Source: a bacterium
GTDB taxonomy: Bacteria > Patescibacteriota > Minisyncoccia > Minisyncoccales > JAUYFS01
NCBI GenBank assembly: GCA_030689665.1
Contig: JAUYFS010000007.1
Coordinates: forward strand, 1-35,118
Length of the DNA: 35,118 bases
Reading direction: 5' to 3'
Made by a program: the position numbers and the translations under genes. This document shows, in pieces, positions 26,755-35,118 of this stretch (position 1 is its first letter; every line of letters begins with the position of its first letter). The notes under the pieces are model-generated. The model saw only the letters and a program-made list of their open reading frames with translations. It did no database searches and was not told the DNA's origin.

Positions 26755-29418
26755 ATGTTTGGTCCTAATTTTACAAAAAAAGCTCACGAAGCGGTTATGT
26801 TGGCGCAAAATATGGCGCAGCAAAGAGGCCAGCAGCAAGTTGACGCTTTGCATATTTTGCTGTCTTTGATTAGCCAGGAAGATACGATTATTCCTGTTGT
26901 TTTTAATAAACTGGGAATTGACAGTTCTAATTTAAAACAAACCGTGGAACAATCTTTGAGATTTATTCCCACAATTTCCAAAACAATCCAAACTGGCAGC
27001 CAGTTATATTTAACGCAGGATTTGGCAAAGGTATTGGAACAGGCAAAAGATGAAATGATAAAAATGGGAGACGAGTTTATTTCGCCCGAGCATTTATTTT
27101 TAGCTTTGTTGATTAGTTCCAGCAAAGCCAGAGAAATTTTGGAGCAAGTTGAAATAATTGAATTTGGAAAAACAACGGCAACAGGGAAAACAAAACTTGA
27201 TTATGATAATGCGCTGAAAATTATAAAAGAAATAAGGGGCGACCAAAAAATAACAGACCCGGAACCGGAAACAAAATTTCAAATTATTGAAAAATACTCA
27301 AGAAGTCTTACCGCTTTGGCAAGGAAGGGGAAATTGGACCCGGTTATAGGAAGAGACGATGAAATCAGGAGGATAATGCAGGTTTTATCAAGAAGGACAA
27401 AAAACAACCCGGTTTTGATTGGAGAGGCGGGAGTGGGAAAAACTGCTGTTGTTGAAGGTTTGGCTCAGAAAATTATCAGGGGTGATATTCCTGAAAGCTT
27501 AAAAGATAAAGAAATAATCGCCCTGGACTTAGGTTCTTTAATCGCCGGCACAAAATTCAGGGGCGAGTTTGAAGATAGGTTAAAAGGAATGGTAAAAGAA
27601 ATAGAAAAATCGTCCGGCAAATATATTTTGTTTATAGACGAGCTTCACACTTTGATAGGCGCTGGCGCGGCAGAAGGCGCGATTGACGCTTCAAATCTTT
27701 TGAAACCGGCTCTGGCAAGGGGCGAATTAAGGGCAATTGGAGCAACCACCTTAAAGGAATACCAAAAATACATAGAAAAAGACCCTGCTTTTGAAAGAAG
27801 ATTCCAGCCGATTTATGTTTCCGAACCAAGCAAGGATGACACCATAGCCATTTTAAGGGGATTAAAAGAAAAATATGAACTTCATCACGGAGTGAAAATA
27901 AAAGATGCGGCTTTGGTTGCGGCCGCCGAGCTTTCTTCTCGTTATATTACTGACAGATTTTTGCCCGACAAAGCGGTTGATTTAATTGACGAAGCGGCTT
28001 CTTCATTAAGATTGGAAATTGAATCAGAGCCGATTGATTTGGCAAAACTAAAAGAAGAAATCGCAAAGCGCGAGGTTGAAAAAGAAATTTTAAAAAAAGA
28101 AAAAGACGCGCGCTCCAAACAAAAATTAAAAGTTATTGAGAAAACAACAGTTGATTTAAAAGAAAAAGCAAAAGGAATTGAAACTCGTTGGTTGAGAGAA
28201 AAAGAACTTATTGATGAAATAAAAACAGAAAGAAACAGAATAGACAAACTTGTTTATGAAAGCGAAGTGGCTCAGAGGCAGGGCGAACTTCAAAAAGTGG
28301 CTGAAATAAAATACGGAAAAATTCCTGAGATTCAGAAAGAAATCAAAAAATCAGAGAAAAAACTTTCAGAAATTCAGAAGGATTCGCCGATTTTAAAAGA
28401 AGAAGTTATTGAAGAAGACATTGCGAAAGTTGTTTCAAAATGGACAGGTATTCCTTTAACCAGATTGATTGAGGAAGAGGCGGAAAAACTGGAAAAAATT
28501 GAAGAGTTTTTGAAAAAAAGAATAGTGGGACAGGATAAAGCGGTTATCGCTGTTTCCAACGCAATTAGAAGGGCAAGGTCTGGAATTTCGGAAGAAAACA
28601 GGCCGCTTGGTTCTTTTATGTTTCTGGGCCCTACTGGAGTTGGTAAAACAGAGTTGGCAAAAGCATTGGCAGAATTTTTATTCAACAACGAAAACGCAAT
28701 TGTTCGTTTGGATATGTCTGAATTTATGGAAAAATACTCAGTTTCCAGATTAATCGGTTCTCCTCCGGGATATGTTGGTTATGAAGAAGGGGGGCAATTA
28801 ACGGAAAAAATCAGAAGAAGGCCGTACAGCATTGTTCTTTTAGACGAGGTGGAAAAAGCGCACCCAGAGGTTTTTAATATTCTCTTGCAAATTTTGGAAG
28901 ATGGCCGTTTGACTGACGCCAAAGGCAGAATGACCTCATTTAAAAATACAATTTTAATAATGACTTCCAATATCGGCTCTGAATATATTTCACAAATGAG
29001 CGAGCTTGGGTTTTTAGCTGGTAAAGATGGAGCAAGAAGAGAAACTCTAAAAGAAAAAGTTTTTGACTCCCTAAAAGAGAAATTCAGACCGGAATTTCTT
29101 AACAGAATAGATGAAACAATAATTTTTAATTATTTAACAAAAGAAAACATAAGCAAAATAGTTAATTTAGAATTGAATAAATTAAAGACAAGATTGGAAA
29201 AGAAAAAAATTGAAATTAAAATTGAGGAAAAAACCAAAAAATTATTGGCAGAAAGGGGATTTGACCCGGTTCTCGGCGCTCGTCCTTTGCGAAGAGTTAT
29301 TCAACAGCTGATTTTAGACCCTTTGGCTTTGAAAATTATCAAAGGAGAAATCAAAGAAGGCGAGGCTGTTATTGTTGATTTGGACGCCAAAAAAGAAATA
29401 CAATTCTCAGTCAGATAA
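26755..29418 (+). CDS. clpB: ATP-dependent chaperone ClpB
   Basis: Clp-N repeats, [13 protein letters not shown], coiled M domain, [32 protein letters not shown]. Confidence 0.93.
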   Translation: MFGPNFTKKAHEAVMLAQNMAQQRGQQQVDALHILLSLISQEDTIIPVVFNKLGIDSSNLKQTVEQSLRFIPTISKTIQTGSQLYLTQDLAKVLEQAKDEMIKMGDEFISPEHLFLALLISSSKAREILEQVEIIEFGKTTATGKTKLDYDNALKIIKEIRGDQKITDPEPETKFQIIEKYSRSLTALARKGKLDPVIGRDDEIRRIMQVLSRRTKNNPVLIGEAGVGKTAVVEGLAQKIIRGDIPESLKDKEIIALDLGSLIAGTKFRGEFEDRLKGMVKEIEKSSGKYILFIDELHTLIGAGAAEGAIDASNLLKPALARGELRAIGATTLKEYQKYIEKDPAFERRFQPIYVSEPSKDDTIAILRGLKEKYELHHGVKIKDAALVAAAELSSRYITDRFLPDKAVDLIDEAASSLRLEIESEPIDLAKLKEEIAKREVEKEILKKEKDARSKQKLKVIEKTTVDLKEKAKGIETRWLREKELIDEIKTERNRIDKLVYESEVAQRQGELQKVAEIKYGKIPEIQKEIKKSEKKLSEIQKDSPILKEEVIEEDIAKVVSKWTGIPLTRLIEEEAEKLEKIEEFLKKRIVGQDKAVIAVSNAIRRARSGISEENRPLGSFMFLGPTGVGKTELAKALAEFLFNNENAIVRLDMSEFMEKYSVSRLIGSPPGYVGYEEGGQLTEKIRRRPYSIVLLDEVEKAHPEVFNILLQILEDGRLTDAKGRMTSFKNTILIMTSNIGSEYISQMSELGFLAGKDGARRETLKEKVFDSLKEKFRPEFLNRIDETIIFNYLTKENISKIVNLELNKLKTRLEKKKIEIKIEEKTKKLLAERGFDPVLGARPLRRVIQQLILDPLALKIIKGEIKEGEAVIVDLDAKKEIQFSVR

Positions 29419-29432
29419 AGATTTATACTTCC

Positions 29433-29461
29433 TTGACAAAAATTTTATAAGGAGTTAATTT
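29433..29461 (+). promoter_or_regulatory. Promoter for groES-groEL
   Basis: TTGACA (29433-29438), 17-nt spacer, weak -10 TAATTT (29456-29461). Confidence 0.6.
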
Positions 29462-29465
29462 TAAA

Positions 29466-29492
29466 TTAGCAGTCAATAGTCGAGATTGCTAA
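29466..29492 (+). promoter_or_regulatory. CIRCE-like HrcA operator
   Basis: TTAGCAGTC-N9-GATTGCTAA versus CIRCE consensus TTAGCACTC-N9-GAGTGCTAA. Confidence 0.8.
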
Positions 29493-29573
29493 TTTTATTA
29501 AAAAAACAACATTAGAAAAAGGAGGCCAGTCCTTCTCTGGAGGAGGTCGGGCATCCTACAAACTAAAAATTCA

Positions 29574-29607
29574 CCCTCCTAAATTTTCATAGAAAAATTT
29601 TGGAGGG
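29574..29607 (+). promoter_or_regulatory. groES leader hairpin related to the clpB/groEL element
   Basis: caCCCTCCtAAATTTT-catagA-AAAATTTtGGAGGG, 6+7 bp with one T-T mismatch. Confidence 0.65.
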
Positions 29608-29630
29608 CAAGAAAATTAAAAACAAAAAAA

Positions 29631-29924
29631 ATGAACATAAAACCATTAGCAGACCATATTTTAATAGAGCCGATAAAAAAAGAAGAAAAAAGTCAGGCAG
29701 GAATTTTATTGCCGGAAACAACTGAAAAAGAAAGGCCGGAAGAAGGAAGAGTAATAGAAGTTGGGCCAGGGAGAAAAAATTCATCTGGCAAAATAATCCC
29801 TTTGGATATCAAAAAAGGAGATTTAGTTATTTTTTCAAAATACGGGCCAACAGAAATTAAAATAAAAGGCAAAGAATATCTTATTGCCAAAGAAGACGAT
29901 ATTTTGGCTATTATTGGAAAATAA
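29631..29924 (+). CDS. groES: Co-chaperonin GroES
   Basis: MNIKPLADHILIEPIKKEEKSQAGILLPETTEKERPEEGRVIEVGPG; upstream of groEL. Confidence 0.96.
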   Translation: MNIKPLADHILIEPIKKEEKSQAGILLPETTEKERPEEGRVIEVGPGRKNSSGKIIPLDIKKGDLVIFSKYGPTEIKIKGKEYLIAKEDDILAIIGK

Positions 29925-31666
<1,742 letters not shown>

Positions 31667-31674
31667 TTTCTAAC

Positions 31675-31703
31675 TTGACACAGCGATTTTATTTTGCTAA
31701 CAT
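31675..31703 (+). promoter_or_regulatory. Promoter of predicted sRNA1
   Basis: TTGACA (31675-31680), 17-nt spacer, TGC-TAACAT (-10 at 31698-31703). Confidence 0.75.
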
Positions 31704-31709
31704 CTAATC

Positions 31710-31764
31710 AGTGAGTGCTGTGATTCCAAGACCGGCCTTGCTCGAGTAAGGTCGGTCTTTATTT
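31710..31764 (+). ncRNA. Predicted small RNA 1 ending in a rho-independent terminator
   Basis: Predicted TSS ~31710; 12-bp hairpin aagaccggcctt-gctcgagt-aaggtcggtctt then tattttc; no ORF. Confidence 0.55.
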
Positions 31765-31791
31765 TCATGAATCTCACAGTTGTATTGCGAA

Positions 31792-31829
31792 AAAACCGTT
31801 CCGACGAATATCGGGGCGGTTTTATTTTT
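31792..31829 (+). terminator. Second rho-independent terminator between groEL and murB
   Basis: aaaaccg-tt-ccga-cgaata-tcgg-gg-cggtttt followed by atttttgg. Confidence 0.7.
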
Positions 31830-31945
31830 GGCTTCCTTGACCCCGCCACAATCATTGTATTTTAGAAGGCGGGGCGAGAAGAGGCGTTAAACGAAGCAAA
31901 TAAAAACAAACGTTGATACCTCATATTATAGATATCCTGGTCTCC

Positions 31946-31975
31946 TTGACACGATTTAACCTTGTTTGTTAAAAT
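31946..31975 (+). promoter_or_regulatory. Promoter of predicted sRNA2
   Basis: TTGACA (31946-31951), 18-nt spacer, TGT-TAAAAT (-10 at 31970-31975). Confidence 0.72.
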
Positions 31976-31982
31976 AAATTTT

Positions 31983-32038
31983 GACCGAGGGCAGCACTCA
32001 CTATTTTATATTCGGAGTCTACTCCCTCGGTCTTTTTT
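31983..32038 (+). ncRNA. Predicted small RNA 2 ending in a rho-independent terminator
   Basis: gaccgaggg (31983-31991) ... ccctcggtc (32024-32032) then tttttt; loop carries cagcactcact. Confidence 0.55.
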
Positions 32039-32074
32039 CTTGTCTAAAAACCGCCAATAAACTAAACTAAAACA

Positions 32075-33010
32075 ATGGAAATAAAAGAGAATATATCTCT
32101 GAAGGGTTTTACTTACTTTAAAATCGGCGGCAATGCCAGATATTTTTGCGCGGCAAAAACAATAAAAGATTTGTCAACGGCATTGGATTTTGCGCGAAAA
32201 AACAACATGGAAATTTTTGTTTTGGGAAATGGCTCAAAAATTTTGGTTTCAGACAATGGTTTTGAAGGATTAGTGATAAAAAACGAAATGAAATTTATAG
32301 AAATGACGGAAAAGGGCAATAATCCTCAATTGGAAGTTGCCAGCGGGGTTATGCTGACGGAATTAGTTGATTTTTGCCTTAAAAATTCTTTGTCAGGAAT
32401 AGAAAAATTATTTGGAATTCCCGCCACAATCGGCGGAATGATTTACAAAAATGCCGGCGCCCATGGATATTCAATTGGAAGCATTACGGAAAAAATAAGA
32501 ATTTTGAATTTAAAGAAAAACAAAATTGAAGAAATCATAAAAGATGAAAAAACTTTTGGCTATAGAACCAGTATTTTTCAAAAAAAACAGGAAATTATTT
32601 TAAGCGCTTTTTTAAGGTTTAAAAAAGAGGAAAATTCAAAAATAAAAGAAACAATTTCCGAAGTGACGAAAAAAAGAATGGAAAGCCAGCCGATAAATTA
32701 CCCGTCAGTCGGTTCAATTTTCAAGAATATACCGGCAAAGAATTTCAGCAAGGAAATTCTGGAAAAAGAGGATTTTCCGATTGTAAATTGTATGGTCTCG
32801 GCAGGGCTTTTGATAGAAAAAATGGGATTAAAAGGAATAAAGCAAGGCGATGCCCAGATTTCGGAAAAACACGCCGGATTTATAATCAATTTGGGCAATG
32901 CCAAAGCAAATGATGTAAGATTTTTGATTGATTTAATAAAAGAAAAGGCAAGGGAAAAATTCCACATTGAAATGAAAGAAGAAGTTGAGTATCTGGGCAA
33001 GTTTTTTTAA
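32075..33010 (+). CDS. murB: UDP-N-acetylenolpyruvoylglucosamine reductase
   Basis: [62 protein letters not shown]. Confidence 0.95.
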   Translation: MEIKENISLKGFTYFKIGGNARYFCAAKTIKDLSTALDFARKNNMEIFVLGNGSKILVSDNGFEGLVIKNEMKFIEMTEKGNNPQLEVASGVMLTELVDFCLKNSLSGIEKLFGIPATIGGMIYKNAGAHGYSIGSITEKIRILNLKKNKIEEIIKDEKTFGYRTSIFQKKQEIILSAFLRFKKEENSKIKETISEVTKKRMESQPINYPSVGSIFKNIPAKNFSKEILEKEDFPIVNCMVSAGLLIEKMGLKGIKQGDAQISEKHAGFIINLGNAKANDVRFLIDLIKEKAREKFHIEMKEEVEYLGKFF

Positions 33011-33023
33011 TTTTTTAAAATTT

Positions 33024-35118
33024 ATGCTTCTAACAAAAATTTTCGGAGACCCCAATGAAAAATTCATAAAAGGACTTCAACCGATAGTTGATGAGATAAA
33101 TTCTTTTGAGCCGGATTTGGAAAAACTTTCTGACGAACAACTAAAAGAAAAAACAAAAGAACTGAAAGAAAAATTAAAAAAAGACGGTTTGGATAAAATC
33201 TTGTCGTCAGCTTTTGCTTTGGTTAGGGAAGCGTCAAAAAGAACCTTGGAACAAAGGCACTTTGATGTTCAGCTTGTGGGCGGAATTGTTTTGCACCAGT
33301 CAAAAATAGCGGAAATGAAAACCGGCGAAGGAAAAACATTGGTTGCCACCTTGCCCGCTTATTTGAACGCTTTGGAAGAAAAGGGAGTCCATATTGTGAC
33401 GGTAAATGATTATTTGGCGAAAAGAGACGCTGTTTGGATGGGCCAAATATATTATGCTCTTGGTTTATCTGTTGCTTGCATTGTTCACGACAAAGCGTTT
33501 TTATATGACCCGAATTATATTCAAGAATACGAAAACCAAAACAAAAATACCCAAGAAGCTCAGCGCGACAAAGAAAGAGATTTGAAAGGCGGTTTTAAAG
33601 TCGTTGAAAGTTATTTAAGGCCGATTCCAAGAAAAGATGCGTATCTGGCAGATATTCTTTACGGCACGAACAATGAATTTGGTTTTGACTATTTAAAAAA
33701 CAACCTTGCTTACAAACCGGCTGATGTTGTTCAAAGAGAATTGAATTTTGCCATTGTTGACGAGGTGGATTCTATTTTAATAGACGAGTCAAGAACTCCT
33801 TTGATTATTTCCGTTCCAGACCAGGAAAGCATGCATTATTACAAGGATTTTGCAATGATTACCCCGCGTCTGAAAGAAGACGAGGATTATAATGTTGATA
33901 AAAAATACAGGGCAGTCACTTTGACCGAAGAAGGCATAAAAAAAATAGAAAAAATTCTCGGGCTGGAAAATATTTACGCTGAAAAAGGATTTAAATATCT
34001 TCATTTTTTGGAGCAGTCGTTGAAAGCAGAAATATTGTTTAAAAAAGACATTGATTATATTGTTAAAGACGGCGAAATTCTGATTGTTGACGAATTTACC
34101 GGAAGGGTTTTACCGGGAAGAAGATATTCGGGCGGGCTTCACCAATCAATAGAAGCAAAGGAAGGAGTAACGGTACAGCCGGAATCAAGAACAATGGCTT
34201 CAATTTCTTTTCAAAATTATTTCAGAATGTACAAAAAACTGGCCGGAATGACTGGTACTGCTCTGACATCTGCCGAAGAATTCCACAAAGTTTATAATCT
34301 GGAAGTAATTGTTATTCCGACCAACAAGCCAATGATTAGAAAAGATTTGCCTGACAGGATTTTCAGGACAAAAGAAGGAAAAAGCAGGGCAATTGTTAAT
34401 GAAATAAAACAGAGGCATCAGGCAGGACAGCCGGCCTTGGTTGGAACTGTTTCCATAGAAAAAAACGAGTATCTGGGAAAATTATTGGAAAGAGAAGGAA
34501 TCACTCATGAAATTTTAAACGCTAAAAACCACGAAAAAGAAGGAGAAATAATCGCTCAAACGGGAAAATTAGGCGCTGTTACTGTTGCGACCAATATGGC
34601 TGGCAGAGGAGTTGATATTGTTTTGGGCGGAAATCCCCCCTCAAAAGAAGGTTTGGTAAAAGTTAAAGAATTAGGCGGACTTTTTATAATCGGCACGGAA
34701 AGGCATGAAGCGAGAAGAATAGACAACCAGCTTAGGGGAAGAGCAGGCAGGCAGGGAGACCCGGGCGCGACGCAATTTTTTCTTTCTTTAGATGACGAAT
34801 TGCTGAAAATTTTTGGCGGAGACCAGATGAAGGGAATTCTTGAAAAATTTGATTTTCCAGAAGATGAACCGATAGAAAATAAAACCTTGTCCGGAATTAT
34901 TGAAGGCGCGCAATCAAAAATTGAAGCGATGAATTTTGATTTAAGAAAATATCTTTTGGAATATGATGATGTTTTGAACAAACACAGGGAAGTTGTTTAT
35001 AAAAAAAGAAAGGAAATTTTGAATAAAGCTGATATAAAAAGCGAGGTTTTGGGATTTTTAAAAAACGAGATAGAAAGAGTTGTTGATTTTAATTGCCAAG
35101 ACCTTGATTTTAAAAAAT
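33024..35118 (+). CDS. secA: Protein translocase subunit SecA (3' truncated by window edge)
   Basis: Read from sequence, absent from ORF track: [13 protein letters not shown]..., [80 protein letters not shown]. Confidence 0.97.
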   Translation, partial: MLLTKIFGDPNEKFIKGLQPIVDEINSFEPDLEKLSDEQLKEKTKELKEKLKKDGLDKILSSAFALVREASKRTLEQRHFDVQLVGGIVLHQSKIAEMKTGEGKTLVATLPAYLNALEEKGVHIVTVNDYLAKRDAVWMGQIYYALGLSVACIVHDKAFLYDPNYIQEYENQNKNTQEAQRDKERDLKGGFKVVESYLRPIPRKDAYLADILYGTNNEFGFDYLKNNLAYKPADVVQRELNFAIVDEVDSILIDESRTPLIISVPDQESMHYYKDFAMITPRLKEDEDYNVDKKYRAVTLTEEGIKKIEKILGLENIYAEKGFKYLHFLEQSLKAEILFKKDIDYIVKDGEILIVDEFTGRVLPGRRYSGGLHQSIEAKEGVTVQPESRTMASISFQNYFRMYKKLAGMTGTALTSAEEFHKVYNLEVIVIPTNKPMIRKDLPDRIFRTKEGKSRAIVNEIKQRHQAGQPALVGTVSIEKNEYLGKLLEREGITHEILNAKNHEKEGEIIAQTGKLGAVTVATNMAGRGVDIVLGGNPPSKEGLVKVKELGGLFIIGTERHEARRIDNQLRGRAGRQGDPGATQFFLSLDDELLKIFGGDQMKGILEKFDFPEDEPIENKTLSGIIEGAQSKIEAMNFDLRKYLLEYDDVLNKHREVVYKKRKEILNKADIKSEVLGFLKNEIERVVDFNCQDLDFKK

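Noticed and set aside
31837-31863. Third sRNA promoter (TTGACC ... TATTTT)
   Set aside because: Spacer does not fit and the bases are better explained by the ccccgcc/ggcgggg hairpin.
31710-32002. GAGTGCT...AGCACTC as a true CIRCE operator
   Set aside because: Arms are in reversed order and ~270 bp apart instead of 9 bp; kept only as a low-interest observation.

Overview
AT-rich window that looks chromosomal and CPR/Patescibacteria-like (inferred from gene content and reduced protein versions). It carries a dense housekeeping block: pheS, pheT, gyrB, pth, lepB, hisS, HIT, bS21-like, yqeY, ybeY, ftsA, ftsZ, nrdD, nrdG and comEC. A cell-surface stretch follows (GT-B-like protein, sortase, repeat-containing secreted protein, EamA transporter, GH-like protein, two GT2 enzymes). 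Next is a protein-quality-control cluster (htrA, clpB, groES, groEL), then murB and a secA gene that runs off the right edge and is missing from the ORF track. I saw no rRNA, tRNA, CRISPR array or transposase gene. The most interesting material is intergenic. (1) clpB and groEL share a ~115-bp leader whose 16-18-nt inverted-repeat arms bury a GGGAGGG Shine-Dalgarno; groES has a compact version plus a CIRCE-like operator. This looks like an RNA switch or thermosensor-type regulon. (2) Between groEL and murB, two predicted small RNAs have their own promoters and terminators, and share 11 nt of perfect mutual complementarity. (3) The convergent gyrB/pth gap holds two tandem elements of about 130 nt, each folding as a three-way junction with a 20-28-bp closing stem. 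(4) Palindromes with a conserved TCAGA/TCTGA loop and variable but fully complementary stems recur, several around an ORFan gene. All structures were read by eye; no folding or database search was run.
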